From CAZHJG01 sp964533425 (lineage in GTDB: Bacteria > Patescibacteriota > Saccharimonadia > Saccharimonadales > UBA4665), in contig CAZHJG010000023.1 in assembly GCA_964533425.1 (NCBI GenBank), positions 1 through 11,368 of the forward strand: a DNA stretch of 11,368 bases, written 5' to 3'. The notes under the pieces were generated by a model that saw only the letters and a program-made list of their open reading frames with translations, searched no databases and was not told the DNA's origin. Positions 5,254-11,368 of the stretch are shown here, one piece after another. How positions within the stretch are numbered: the first letter of the stretch is position 1; every line of letters starts with the position of its first letter. A program made the translations under genes and the position numbers.

Positions 5254-6921
5254 ATGGCTAAAAAAGTTTTTTATGACGATGACGCCCGTAAGCGCGTACT
5301 AGGCGGTGCGGAGATTTTATACAATGCGGTGAAAACCACTATGGGGCCCAAAGGTCGCAACGTGGTGATCAGCAAGGCTTTCGGAGCGCCAACGGTAACG
5401 CATGACGGCGTAACAGTGGCCAAAGGCGTGGAGCTGGAAGACGCCGATGACGAAACACTGGGCTACAAAGTCGGTGCGGAGTTGATTAAGCAAGCGGCTT
5501 CCAAGATGAACGACGTGGCCGGTGACGGCACGACGACGGTCACGGTTTTGACGTATCACATCTTGAATGAAGCGAATAAGTTAATTGCTGCCGGGCATAA
5601 TCCCATGCTTTTGCGAAAAGGCCTGGAAGCTGCCTCGCAAGATGTTATTGCCCAACTGTCGACATTAAGCGAGGATATCCAGGGCAAGAAAAATCGGGTG
5701 GCGGAAGTGGCAACTATTTCGGCCGGCGATGCTCAGATTGGTGATCTGATCGCCGATGTCATCGACAAAGTCGGTCGTGACGGCGTGGTAACGGTCGAAG
5801 AAGGGCAGGGCCTGCAGCTCGAATCAGAGGTGGTAGAAGGCTTTACCTTCGACCGCGGCTTTGTCAGCCCGTACATGGTGACCGACACGGCGCGCATGGA
5901 AGCGGTGTACGACAAGCCGGCTATCGTGATCACTGATAAGAAAATCTCCAGTATTCAGGAATTCCTGCCGCTGCTCGAAAAACTGGCGCAAGCCGGCAAG
6001 AAAGACCTGGTGCTGATTGCCGAGGACGTGGAAGGCGAAGCCATGGGCACGCTGATATTGAACCGTCTCAAAGGCGTGTTTAATACCTTGGCTATCAAAG
6101 CTCCGGCTTTCGGTGACCGTCGCAAGGATATCCTGAACGACATTGCCATCCTGACCGGCGCCGAGGTGATTAGCGAAGATACCGGCATGACGTTTGAGAA
6201 TGTTGATCTGAATGTGGTTGGTACTGCTCGGCGGGTTATCGCCAACAAGGACGAGACGACCATTATAGAAGGTGGCGGTGCGGCGGCTGAGATTGAGGCA
6301 CGGATCAAGCAGATTAATGCGCAGATTCAGCAAGCAACCAGCGAATACGACAAAGAAAACTTGGAGAAGCGTCGGGCTGCTCTGGGTGGCAAAGTCGCCG
6401 TCATTAAGGTTGGTGGTGCGACGGAGACCGAGATCGAGGAGAAGAAATTCCGCGTCGACGACGCCGTGCACGCCGTGAAAGCTGCTTTGACCGATGGTAT
6501 TGTGCCGGGCGGCGGCGTGACATTGATTAATCTGAGTGCCGCATTAGCCAAGAAGCACGAGGTAAAAAGCAAGGCTGCAGATAGCAATCCGTCAGTCGGC
6601 GCCGGGGTTGCCATCCTGATCGGGGCCCTGGAACAGCCTTTCCGCATTCTGCTAACTAACTCCGGTCTTAATCCAGATGAGTGGCTGCCCCAGGTCAAAG
6701 CGGCCAAGTCCGGCTTTGGTGTTGACGTGAACAGTCCAAGCAAGCTCGTTGACCTGAAAGTCGCCGGAGTAGTCGACCCAACGCGGGTCACGAAAGAAGC
6801 GATTCAGAACGCGGTGAGCATTGCCGGTACTAGCATGACCATGGGGGCACTCGTAGTTGAAGTACCGAAGGAAGAGAAGGGTGGTCCTGATATGAGTGGT
6901 GCGATGGGCGGCATGATGTAA
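5254..6921 (+). CDS. groEL: GroEL chaperonin (Cpn60)
   Basis: Full-length chaperonin (555 residues) that folds proteins in an ATP-driven double ring with GroES. Start ATG 5254 follows a GGAGG ribosome binding site. Visible motifs: TMGPKGRNVV (29-38), DGVTVAK with Asp51, GDGTTT with Asp91, and RVDDA with Asp403, the three acidic ATP-site positions; GIVPGGGV follows. The tail ends GAMGGMM, the Gly-Met tail of group I chaperonins. Relative to the E. coli protein recalled from memory there are about five extra residues between the first two ATP motifs (ELEDADDETLGYKVGAEL against ELEDKFENMGAQM), and Asp403 is shifted by the same number. I associate this segment with Saccharibacteria-like sequences, but did not test it. 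A bidirectional terminator follows 42 bases after the stop. Confidence 0.97.
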   Translation: MAKKVFYDDDARKRVLGGAEILYNAVKTTMGPKGRNVVISKAFGAPTVTHDGVTVAKGVELEDADDETLGYKVGAELIKQAASKMNDVAGDGTTTVTVLTYHILNEANKLIAAGHNPMLLRKGLEAASQDVIAQLSTLSEDIQGKKNRVAEVATISAGDAQIGDLIADVIDKVGRDGVVTVEEGQGLQLESEVVEGFTFDRGFVSPYMVTDTARMEAVYDKPAIVITDKKISSIQEFLPLLEKLAQAGKKDLVLIAEDVEGEAMGTLILNRLKGVFNTLAIKAPAFGDRRKDILNDIAILTGAEVISEDTGMTFENVDLNVVGTARRVIANKDETTIIEGGGAAAEIEARIKQINAQIQQATSEYDKENLEKRRAALGGKVAVIKVGGATETEIEEKKFRVDDAVHAVKAALTDGIVPGGGVTLINLSAALAKKHEVKSKAADSNPSVGAGVAILIGALEQPFRILLTNSGLNPDEWLPQVKAAKSGFGVDVNSPSKLVDLKVAGVVDPTRVTKEAIQNAVSIAGTSMTMGALVVEVPKEEKGGPDMSGAMGGMM

Positions 6922-6963
6922 CACTCGGAAGCTTTTCCGGTTACCTTCTCAACTCAGGGCAGA

Positions 6964-7008
6964 AAAACAGGGCTTGAAGTAAATCCAAGTCCTGTTTTGT
7001 TTATTTTT
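6964..7008. terminator. Bidirectional intrinsic terminator
   Basis: AAAACAGGGCTTG (6964-6976) pairs with CAAGTCCTGTTTT (6986-6998) over 13 positions (one G-U) around a 9-base loop. A T-rich run (TTTATTTTT, to 7008) follows on the plus strand, ending groEL; on the minus strand the run of five A before the stem gives a U-run for the gene ending at 7015. Confidence 0.85.
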
Positions 7009-7014
7009 AGAGGC

Positions 7015-7215
7015 TTATTCTTTGCCGCCACCGTAAGGGGTGGAGCCGTAACCGTTGCTGGTGCGGCCCATCAGGTGGTGATCGGCTGATTTGCCGGTGA
7101 GCAGGCGAACGATGGTCGAAAAACCCATGATGGAGGCCAGGCCGAAACCAAGCGTCATCATAAATTCTTTACGAGACATCTCTTTCTGCATTAACACGTC
7201 TAAGTTTTTGTTCAT
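7015..7215 (-). CDS. Small membrane protein with Tat-signal-like start and YGSTPYGG tail
   Basis: A 66-residue product. It begins with MNKNLDVLMQKEM, then SRKEFMM at 14-20, close to the twin-arginine motif SRRxFLK but with Lys in place of the second Arg, then a hydrophobic stretch 18-39 and a Gly/Tyr-rich tail (NGYGSTPYGGG). I have seen similar short CPR proteins called Tat-signal-domain proteins, from memory only. It sits next to tatC on the same strand but has its own promoter-like boxes (7268-7241). With the N-terminus inside, the tail faces outward. The protein may be a real Tat substrate or a plain one-pass membrane protein whose motif is fortuitous. The start is not fixed: ATG 7215 has no ribosome binding site, and Met9 or Met13 are alternatives. 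Confidence 0.7.
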   Translation of the reverse strand: MNKNLDVLMQKEMSRKEFMMTLGFGLASIMGFSTIVRLLTGKSADHHLMGRTSNGYGSTPYGGGKE

Positions 7216-7240
7216 TTTTGTTTTTGATTAACATAAGCAT

Positions 7241-7268
7241 TGTATAACCTGCTTGGGCTCATCGTCAA
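7241..7268 (-). promoter_or_regulatory. Putative promoter of the 7015-7215 gene
   Basis: Minus-strand TTGACG (7268-7263), a 16-base spacer and TATACA (7246-7241); shifting by two gives TACAAT with 18 bases. It lies within the 76-base gap after tatC. A 7-bp inverted repeat (TTGGGCT 7253-7259, AGCCCAA 7279-7285) overlaps it, with no T-run. Confidence 0.5.
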
Positions 7269-7291
7269 GGCTATGCCAAGCCCAAAATAAA

Positions 7292-8287
7292 TTACAGGTC
7301 ACGCAACGGGGAGCGCGAAGGCACAAACTCCATATAGCGTTCACTCGGTCGCGAAAAACGCATGTGGCTAAAGGAATGGGAGCGTGGTTGTGAAACAGAC
7401 GTAGTTGCTACTTGTACTTGTGGCTGAGCTACGACCTCCGGTTTTAAAGCAAACGAGGGAAAGGGTAGGAGTTCTAGTTCCTCCTCTTCATCCACCGGCG
7501 CCACGGCCACTCGGGCCACTTTAGGTGCACGCCTCGGACGGTTGATAAACGCAATTAGCAGGATTCCCAGCTGATACATCACAATAAATGGGCCGGCCAC
7601 AATCAATTGGCTCAAGATATTCGGCGTGGGATTCATGAGCCCCGCCAGCACAAAGGCGGCCAGAATTACCCAACGCTCGTAATGCAGCAAGCGGCGTGGC
7701 TGCAATGGTTTGATCCGATTGATCGTGATAAGGAGCAGTGGTAATTGGAACAAAAGCGCCGAACCGAGCATATATGCAATGACGAAGGACAGGTAGGCCT
7801 GAATGGTAACCAGTGGCTTAATCTGGGCGGTGGTAAACTGATTGAATAAGAAATGCAGCGCTGCCGGCAACCCGATGAAATAGCCAAAGGCAATACCGGC
7901 GACGGCCAGCAGGCTGCAAGCCAGGCTTACCCAAACCGCGAAGCGCTTGGATTCCCGGCTCATCAGCGGGCTTAAAAATTCCAAAAGATTGTAGACAATA
8001 ACCGGTGTGCTCAGGACCAGGCCGGTGTATACGCACACCCGGAATAAGAAGTCGATGCCGCCACCCGGGCTGGTGTAGATAAAATGCTGACCCTTAGACG
8101 GTTTCAGCAGGGCGTTGACCACGTGCTGCTGCACGGCGTACGTGGCAGAGCCACACACCAAAACAGCAGCGGCAATATAATATAACCGCCGCCGTAGTTC
8201 CTGAACGTGCTCTATAAAGGGCTGGGTAGCCCGTTTTTTACGAGACGTTGCTCTCCCGTGATTCGTTGTTTGTTTTTTTGTTTTCAT
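7292..8287 (-). CDS. tatC: Sec-independent translocase subunit TatC
   Basis: TatC is the multi-pass membrane receptor for twin-arginine signal peptides. The product has 331 residues against about 250 in most bacteria. Seen: a basic N-terminus, PFIEHVQELRRRL (23-35, with the conserved Glu30), YTSPGGG near 71, SRESKRF with Glu112 matching E. coli Glu103 by my alignment, then FGYFIGLP, QAYLSFV, and FQLPLLL; six hydrophobic segments end near residue 248. The position of E. coli Asp211 (TPPDVFSQ) is Asn223 here (NPTPNILSQ). The extra length is a soluble tail from about 251, first acidic (DEEEELELL), then Ser/Arg/Pro-rich. The ATG lies inside tatA (50-base overlap) with no clear ribosome binding site, so translation is probably coupled to tatA. 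Confidence 0.93.
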   Translation of the reverse strand: MKTKKQTTNHGRATSRKKRATQPFIEHVQELRRRLYYIAAAVLVCGSATYAVQQHVVNALLKPSKGQHFIYTSPGGGIDFLFRVCVYTGLVLSTPVIVYNLLEFLSPLMSRESKRFAVWVSLACSLLAVAGIAFGYFIGLPAALHFLFNQFTTAQIKPLVTIQAYLSFVIAYMLGSALLFQLPLLLITINRIKPLQPRRLLHYERWVILAAFVLAGLMNPTPNILSQLIVAGPFIVMYQLGILLIAFINRPRRAPKVARVAVAPVDEEEELELLPFPSFALKPEVVAQPQVQVATTSVSQPRSHSFSHMRFSRPSERYMEFVPSRSPLRDL

Positions 8288-8447
8288 TTACGTCACCATG
8301 CAGCCCTTTGCGCAGCTCGCGCATCGACTCACCGAGGCTCTTGGAGAGCTCAGGTAACTTCTTGCCGCCAAACAGCAGCAAGATGATGGCCAGAATAATG
8401 ATCAATTCTGGTGCACCGAAATCTAAAAATGCGAAATTGCTTACCAT
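8238..8447 (-). CDS. tatA: Sec-independent translocase subunit TatA
   Basis: TatA subunits assemble into the Tat pore beside TatC. The product has 69 residues: a short N-terminal part with FGAPELIIILAIILLLFGG (one membrane helix, about 10-28), the hallmark FGGKKLPELSKSLGESM hinge and amphipathic helix, and a hydrophilic Asn/Glu/Ser tail. I chose ATG 8447 because GAGG lies five bases before it and family members start just before the helix; the frame remains open upstream to 8504 without TatA-like sequence. It is the first gene of a tatA-tatC unit. No tatB is present, as in minimal TatAC systems of Gram-positive bacteria. The promoter probably lies in the shared divergent region 8470-8523. Confidence 0.93.
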   Translation of the reverse strand: MVSNFAFLDFGAPELIIILAIILLLFGGKKLPELSKSLGESMRELRKGLHGDVNENKKTNNESRESNVS

Positions 8448-8469
8448 TGTTTCCTCACTTTTTAATTTT

Positions 8470-8523
8470 TTCCGAACCACGCGTGAAAGTGGTATCATAA
8501 GCATAATAAACCATTACGGTGAA
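8470..8523. promoter_or_regulatory. Overlapping divergent promoters (tatA and LxxTG-protein gene)
   Basis: Plus strand: TTCCGA (8470-8475), 17 bases, TATCAT (8493-8498) toward the 8533 gene. Minus strand: TTCACC (8523-8518), 18 bases, TATGAT (8499-8494) toward tatA. The two -10 boxes overlap by five bases. The -35 boxes are weak, so this is a by-eye proposal. Confidence 0.4.
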
Positions 8524-8532
8524 AATTAAAAC

Positions 8533-8805
8533 ATGCAAACAGCTTTCTACTACTTAGCTCAAGTATATGGTGGAGGAACATACGACTCTACGACGTATGG
8601 CGGCGTCACGACAACGGGCGGTGGTGGCACTTCTCAAAGCGGCGGACAGGGCACGACGGCTGGCGGCGTTACTAACGGAGTGTTGACCAACACTGGCTTC
8701 GACCTTGTTTTGGCCGGTACACTGGCTTGCGCCATCATTTTCGCAGCGCTGATAGTTCGGTTTTGGAAAAAGCCCAAGACAAGGGCGACCGATAGCGCCG
8801 AGTAA
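8533..8805 (+). CDS. Small Gly/Tyr/Thr-rich protein with LxxTG sorting signal
   Basis: A 90-residue product with a low-complexity N-terminal part (VYGGGTYDSTTYGGVTTTGG), then LTNTG at 51-55, a hydrophobic helix 57-75 and a basic tail RFWKKPKTR. This order of pentapeptide, helix and positive tail is the classical cell-wall sorting signal, with Thr for Pro in LPxTG. A sortase gene lies about 100 bases beyond its end on the other strand, so it is the natural partner (inference). There is no ordinary signal peptide; only a short hydrophobic start (AFYYLAQ) is present, so export is unclear and a missed upstream start is unlikely given the gap. The ribosome binding site is poor. If anchored, the Gly/Tyr part faces outside. 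Confidence 0.72.
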   Translation: MQTAFYYLAQVYGGGTYDSTTYGGVTTTGGGGTSQSGGQGTTAGGVTNGVLTNTGFDLVLAGTLACAIIFAALIVRFWKKPKTRATDSAE

Positions 8806-8809
8806 CTCT

Positions 8810-8917
8810 TTACTTGCCTAGCAGCACATGGTTATAACTGGTGTTTAGAACGATTGCCAAAGCAATACTTGCCAGTAGCAAAACAAGCAGTATCCAAAAC
8901 TTTGTCTTCACACTCAT
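8810..8917 (-). CDS. 35-residue single-pass membrane peptide, coupled to sortase
   Basis: A short frame from ATG 8917 to TAA 8810. The product begins MSVKTKFW and carries a hydrophobic run ILLVLLLASIALAIVL followed by NTSYNHVLLGK, a typical one-pass membrane microprotein with positive charges at the inner end. The start overlaps the sortase stop (ATGA), a standard sign of translational coupling, so it probably belongs to the sortase operon and may act on the enzyme or its substrate. Its end is 4 bases from the convergent LxxTG-protein gene. I do not recognise a family. Confidence 0.55.
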   Translation of the reverse strand: MSVKTKFWILLVLLLASIALAIVLNTSYNHVLLGK

Positions 8918-9507
8918 AGCTGTTTCTCCAGTCCGGCTACAACCACCAACCGGTTCTTAGGTAGCCAAAGTGGTGTGCAAGTGAATAGTGTCAGCTCAGG
9001 TTGGGCGGTCTGGTTTTCGATAGCCGTATCTGTTAGCGGGACCGTCTGAATGGCCTGTACCTTATACAAATACTCCTTGTTGTTCCAGAAAACAGCCAGC
9101 ACATCACCAATCTTAACTTTGTTTAAGAAGTAAAAAACACCGCGCGGATTGGTGTAGGTAAAGCGGTGACCGATCAGCACGGTATTGCCGCCCTTATCCG
9201 GCGTGCTGCCCCGTGGCCAGCGCCAAATACCCTTGTTGAGCGTCTTGTACTGATTGGCCACCGTGCCTTCTAAGATAGGTTGGTCGAGCAACATGCTGGG
9301 GATGACCACCTGATTCGGTTTGGCGCTAGCGCCCGGAGTGATCATAGGTGGCTGTTTACGCTGAATGCTGGTTACCAATTGCTGCCGTTTACCACTATGG
9401 CTTTCAACAGTGAACAATAAACCGGGTACCAGCGGCGCAACAATAACGTAGAGGTTGACGAGAATAATCAGCGCCAACAACAAACTGTTTATTTTAGAAA
9501 GCTTCAT
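8914..9507 (-). CDS. Sortase (membrane-anchored transpeptidase)
   Basis: Sortases cut LPxTG-like signals at the outer face of the membrane and join the protein to the wall or to another protein. The product has 197 residues from Met 9507. It has an N-terminal membrane segment (about 8-28), then the catalytic domain: TVLIGHRF with His114, LTLFTCTP with Cys177, and PKNRLVVVAG with Arg186, the full His-Cys-Arg triad. Length and motifs fit a single-pass class D/E-like enzyme; I cannot fix the class. The stop overlaps the start of a 35-residue membrane peptide. Six in-frame residues upstream (ATG 9525) are possible; neither start has a ribosome binding site, and a TATGAT nine bases before 9507 suggests a very short or absent leader. 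The neighbouring LTNTG protein is the likely substrate. Confidence 0.9.
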   Translation of the reverse strand: MKLSKINSLLLALIILVNLYVIVAPLVPGLLFTVESHSGKRQQLVTSIQRKQPPMITPGASAKPNQVVIPSMLLDQPILEGTVANQYKTLNKGIWRWPRGSTPDKGGNTVLIGHRFTYTNPRGVFYFLNKVKIGDVLAVFWNNKEYLYKVQAIQTVPLTDTAIENQTAQPELTLFTCTPLWLPKNRLVVVAGLEKQL

Positions 9508-9560
9508 GCTACTTAAATCATACACGTACGACCAAGGACAGGTATCGATCCGACCAAGAT

Positions 9561-9574
9561 CTAAGAACTAAGAA
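9561..9574. repeat. Tandem heptamer CTAAGAA x2
   Basis: Two exact copies (TTCTTAG on the minus strand), the second one including the stop codon of the 9568-10071 gene. A third degenerate unit (ATCTTGG, minus) follows. Confidence 0.5.
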
Positions 9575-10071
9575 CCAGCATGCTGCGTAAAGTAATTGAT
9601 TTCGTTGATCACGTCGAGCAGGGCCTGGGCGCGGGCTTTTTCGTCCTCAATTTTCTGGGCAGCTTCAAATGCCTTGCGCACTAGGCTTTGATCATCGCTG
9701 GCCTGAATCATCATCATGGTCGTACGAAACTGCTCCTCGGGTGTTTGGTCGAGATGCCCAACTAGGGGTGACAGCTGGGTGAGAGCTTGCTGTTTGATAT
9801 CCAGCAGGTCATTGGCGTGTCCGTCGTTGTTTGCATCGGCTGGAGGTGTAGGCGGCGTATTTGAATCGACGGGCTGATCATCATGCAGAGGAGTCAGTGT
9901 CGGCACGGTGCTCGAAACAGGCGGGTTATCATCCACCGGCTGACCAGGGTGCTGCCAGCTTGAAGGGTTCGGCGCACCGGATGGTTGATCTTCCGGATCG
10001 GCATTCATAGCGGCATCAATCGACTGATCTGGTATCTGGTTGTCATCGTGGTGTTGATTTTGTCCGAACAT
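9568..10071 (-). CDS. Hypothetical protein, disordered N-terminus and helical C-terminal domain
   Basis: A 167-residue product from ATG 10071, which is preceded by AGGGGGG five bases away; an earlier in-frame start at 10110 has no such site. Residues 1-80 or so are rich in Asp, Pro, Asn and Gln and look disordered (QPVDDNPPVSST). From about residue 85 it becomes predicted helical: NDLLDIKQQALTQLSPLVGH, then DQTPEEQFRTTMMMIQASD and ARAQALLDVINEINYF. No membrane segment, signal peptide or catalytic motif. I recall similar helical ends in other Saccharibacteria-like proteins, but cannot name a family or a function. The gene is transcribed away from the SIS-protein gene, with which it shares a 194-base spacer holding two hairpins. 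Confidence 0.75.
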   Translation of the reverse strand: MFGQNQHHDDNQIPDQSIDAAMNADPEDQPSGAPNPSSWQHPGQPVDDNPPVSSTVPTLTPLHDDQPVDSNTPPTPPADANNDGHANDLLDIKQQALTQLSPLVGHLDQTPEEQFRTTMMMIQASDDQSLVRKAFEAAQKIEDEKARAQALLDVINEINYFTQHAGS

Positions 10072-10083
10072 ATGCCCCCCCTG

Positions 10084-10101
10084 GCGGCTCAGGCGAGCCG
10101 C
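10084..10101. promoter_or_regulatory. GC-rich hairpin before the 9568-10071 gene
   Basis: GCGGCTC (10084-10090) and GAGCCGC (10095-10101) pair exactly around AGGC. On the minus strand it ends just before the G-rich ribosome binding site and could affect access of ribosomes or be the end of a transcript. Confidence 0.4.
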
Positions 10102-10121
10102 AATTCCCAATTATCAATTAT
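10101..10121. repeat. Tandem heptamer CAATTAT-type x3
   Basis: CAATTCC, CAATTAT, CAATTAT in direct succession, abutting the GC-rich hairpin. It is the third place in the window with head-to-tail heptamers. Confidence 0.5.
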
Positions 10122-10178
10122 GAAGCCTCGCGCCGTGCAGTCCTTCATTCTTAAGGTGTGACTACGCGGGCTCAGCAC

Positions 10179-10203
10179 ATAACGGTTTTAATCAAACCGT
10201 TAT
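10179..10203. promoter_or_regulatory. 10-bp hairpin/palindrome upstream of the SIS gene
   Basis: ATAACGGTTT (10179-10188) and AAACCGTTAT (10194-10203) are exact reverse complements around TAATC. It lies 15 bases before a TATGAT -10-like box (10218-10223) and may be an operator. The -35 position is poor, which would suit a regulated promoter. Confidence 0.4.
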
Positions 10204-10265
10204 CAATTTACAATGGTTATGATACCAAAAGTTAGGGTTAAGCACTAGTTGTTTGAGGGGGGTAT

Positions 10266-11297
10266 ATGCTCGATGATCTGAAGATGATTCACGAACGAGA
10301 CGCGCAGGACGCATTGGGTGTTGCCGAGAAGCAGTGGGAGCAGCTGACCCACGAATATAATGTGTCGCTTCCAGATGGCTCAGGGATTTTAAATGTCGTT
10401 TTAGCCGGCATGGGCGGTTCAGCGCTGCCGGCGGTTTATTTGCGCTCGTGGCCAGGTACGAAAGTGCCGTTCGAGATCGTACGCGATTACGAACTACCAG
10501 AATATGTGGGCGATCAGACGCTCTTTATCTCCTCCAGCTATTCAGGAAACACCGAAGAAACCTTGAGTGCTCTGGCTGTTGCTGAGTCACGGGGTGCTCG
10601 CATCGTGGTCATTTCTGCCGGCGGCAAACTGGCTGACGTGGCTCACGAAAAGAACTATCCGTTACTAACGATCCCTAGTGGGATTCAGCCTCGAATGTGT
10701 ACGTTTTACTTCTTGGCGGCTCTGCTGCAAATTCTCGAACCGCTCGGTCTCACAGATCCTGGCAAACTGGCCGAACTTCGTGACGCCGCGCAGTGGCTTA
10801 AGGATCAGACCGCGTCCTGGAAACCGGAAGTTCCGACCAAGGACAACCCGGCTAAGCAGCTGGCGCAGGAGCTGATCGGCAAGTCTGTAGTGGTCTATAG
10901 CGGCCCCAAACTGTACCCGGCGGCCAATAAATTTAAAATTGGTTTAAATGAAAATGCTAAAAACGTTGCTTGGCTCAACCAGTATCCCGAATTTAACCAC
11001 AACGAATTTATCGGTTGGTCTAGCCATCCGGTTCAAAAACCATACGCCGTAGTTGAAATCCGTTCTAATCTTGAACATGAACGGGTACAGAAGCGCTTTG
11101 TTGTTTCGGAGCGTTTGCTTTCTGGCCAACGTCCGGCCCCAGAGGTCATAGAACCCCAGGGCGACACACTTCTTAAGCAAATTTTGTGGACCTCCAACTT
11201 CGGCGACTTCGCCAGTCTTTACGTCGCCTTACTCAACGGCCTTAACCCAACTCCCGTTGACTTGGTGGAAAAACTCAAAAAGCAACTCGACGAGTAG
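10266..11297 (+). CDS. Bifunctional phosphoglucose/phosphomannose isomerase-type SIS protein
   Basis: A cytosolic sugar-phosphate isomerase of the PGI/PMI family (343 residues, usual size about 300-350), which interconverts fructose-6-phosphate with glucose-6-phosphate and mannose-6-phosphate. Motifs: GMGGSALP (48-55), the SIS phosphate loop SSYSGNTEETL (90-100), PSGIQPR (137-143), GLNENAKN (227-234) and PEFNHNEFIGW (241-251), the Glu/His segment that is characteristic of the family and thought catalytic. The N-terminal extension before the first SIS domain is short. ATG 10266 follows GAGGGGGG. The gene stands alone in the window; no glycolytic neighbour is seen. The same fold includes other SIS proteins, but the E-x-NHNE motif makes PGI/PMI the better call. 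Confidence 0.88.
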   Translation: MLDDLKMIHERDAQDALGVAEKQWEQLTHEYNVSLPDGSGILNVVLAGMGGSALPAVYLRSWPGTKVPFEIVRDYELPEYVGDQTLFISSSYSGNTEETLSALAVAESRGARIVVISAGGKLADVAHEKNYPLLTIPSGIQPRMCTFYFLAALLQILEPLGLTDPGKLAELRDAAQWLKDQTASWKPEVPTKDNPAKQLAQELIGKSVVVYSGPKLYPAANKFKIGLNENAKNVAWLNQYPEFNHNEFIGWSSHPVQKPYAVVEIRSNLEHERVQKRFVVSERLLSGQRPAPEVIEPQGDTLLKQILWTSNFGDFASLYVALLNGLNPTPVDLVEKLKKQLDE

Positions 11298-11313
11298 AGG
11301 CAAGACTCACCCC

Positions 11314-11343
11314 GTCATCCCGAGCCCCGCGAGGGACCTCGTC
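11314..11343 (+). repeat. Dispersed palindromic repeat, copy B
   Basis: Starts GTCATCCCGAG and ends GAGGGACCTCGTC, 16 bases after the SIS gene stop. It is the better-preserved copy: TCCC and GGGA arms can pair. Matches copy A at 411-440 in reverse orientation. Confidence 0.55.
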
Positions 11344-11368
11344 CACCCTACCCCAGACCCCACCCTCT

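Noticed and set aside
5824..6471. 215-residue minus-strand frame
   Set aside because: Antisense shadow of groEL.

Overview
The window looks like a chromosomal piece of a Patescibacteria (CPR) genome, most likely Candidatus Saccharibacteria. The case rests on the gene set and sequence style, not on a marker gene: a GroEL with a short extra segment between its first two ATP-site motifs, a minimal Tat pair (tatA-tatC), a sortase beside a small LxxTG protein, a stand-alone VirB4/TraG-like ATPase with an N-terminal region I associate with CPR genomes, a phosphoglucose/phosphomannose isomerase-type SIS protein, and an amidinotransferase. TGA is used as a stop (sortase), so the code is not the UGA-glycine code of Gracilibacteria/Absconditabacteria.

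Layout. 1-394 (minus): N-terminal part of an amidinotransferase/arginine-deiminase-like enzyme that runs off the window. 395-1830: an accessory island holding a dispersed palindromic repeat, nested inverted repeats, a minus-strand unknown gene (606-1010), and the most unusual object here: two type III hammerhead ribozymes in the same orientation (1116-1172 and 1763-1813) that bracket one secreted, six-cysteine protein gene (1277-1681). 1831-4476 (minus): an 881-residue VirB4/TraG-like ATPase with its own promoter. 4673-6921 (plus): groES-groEL under a near-perfect CIRCE operator that overlaps the promoter; between the two genes lies a large inverted repeat built of heptamers. 6964-7008: a bidirectional terminator. 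7015-8447 (minus): a small Tat-signal-like membrane protein, tatC, and tatA (overlapping tatC). 8533-9507: a small glycine-rich LxxTG protein (plus) facing a 35-residue membrane peptide and a sortase (minus, joined by an ATGA overlap). 9568-10071 (minus): a disordered/helical protein of unknown role. 10266-11297 (plus): a PGI/PMI-type sugar-phosphate isomerase, followed by a second copy of the dispersed repeat.

How parts fit. The tatA-tatC, sortase, LxxTG-protein and small Tyr-Gly-rich membrane-protein genes form a cell-surface export and anchoring neighbourhood; two small proteins on either side of tatAC share a Tyr-x-Ser-Thr-x-Tyr-Gly-Gly motif. groES-groEL is a standard HrcA-type heat-shock operon. 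The hammerhead-bracketed unit would, if transcribed, release a 644-nt RNA carrying an intact reading frame and able to rebuild a ribozyme when circular, in the manner of retrozymes. I know of no described case of this arrangement around a secreted-protein gene in such a genome, but I could not search.
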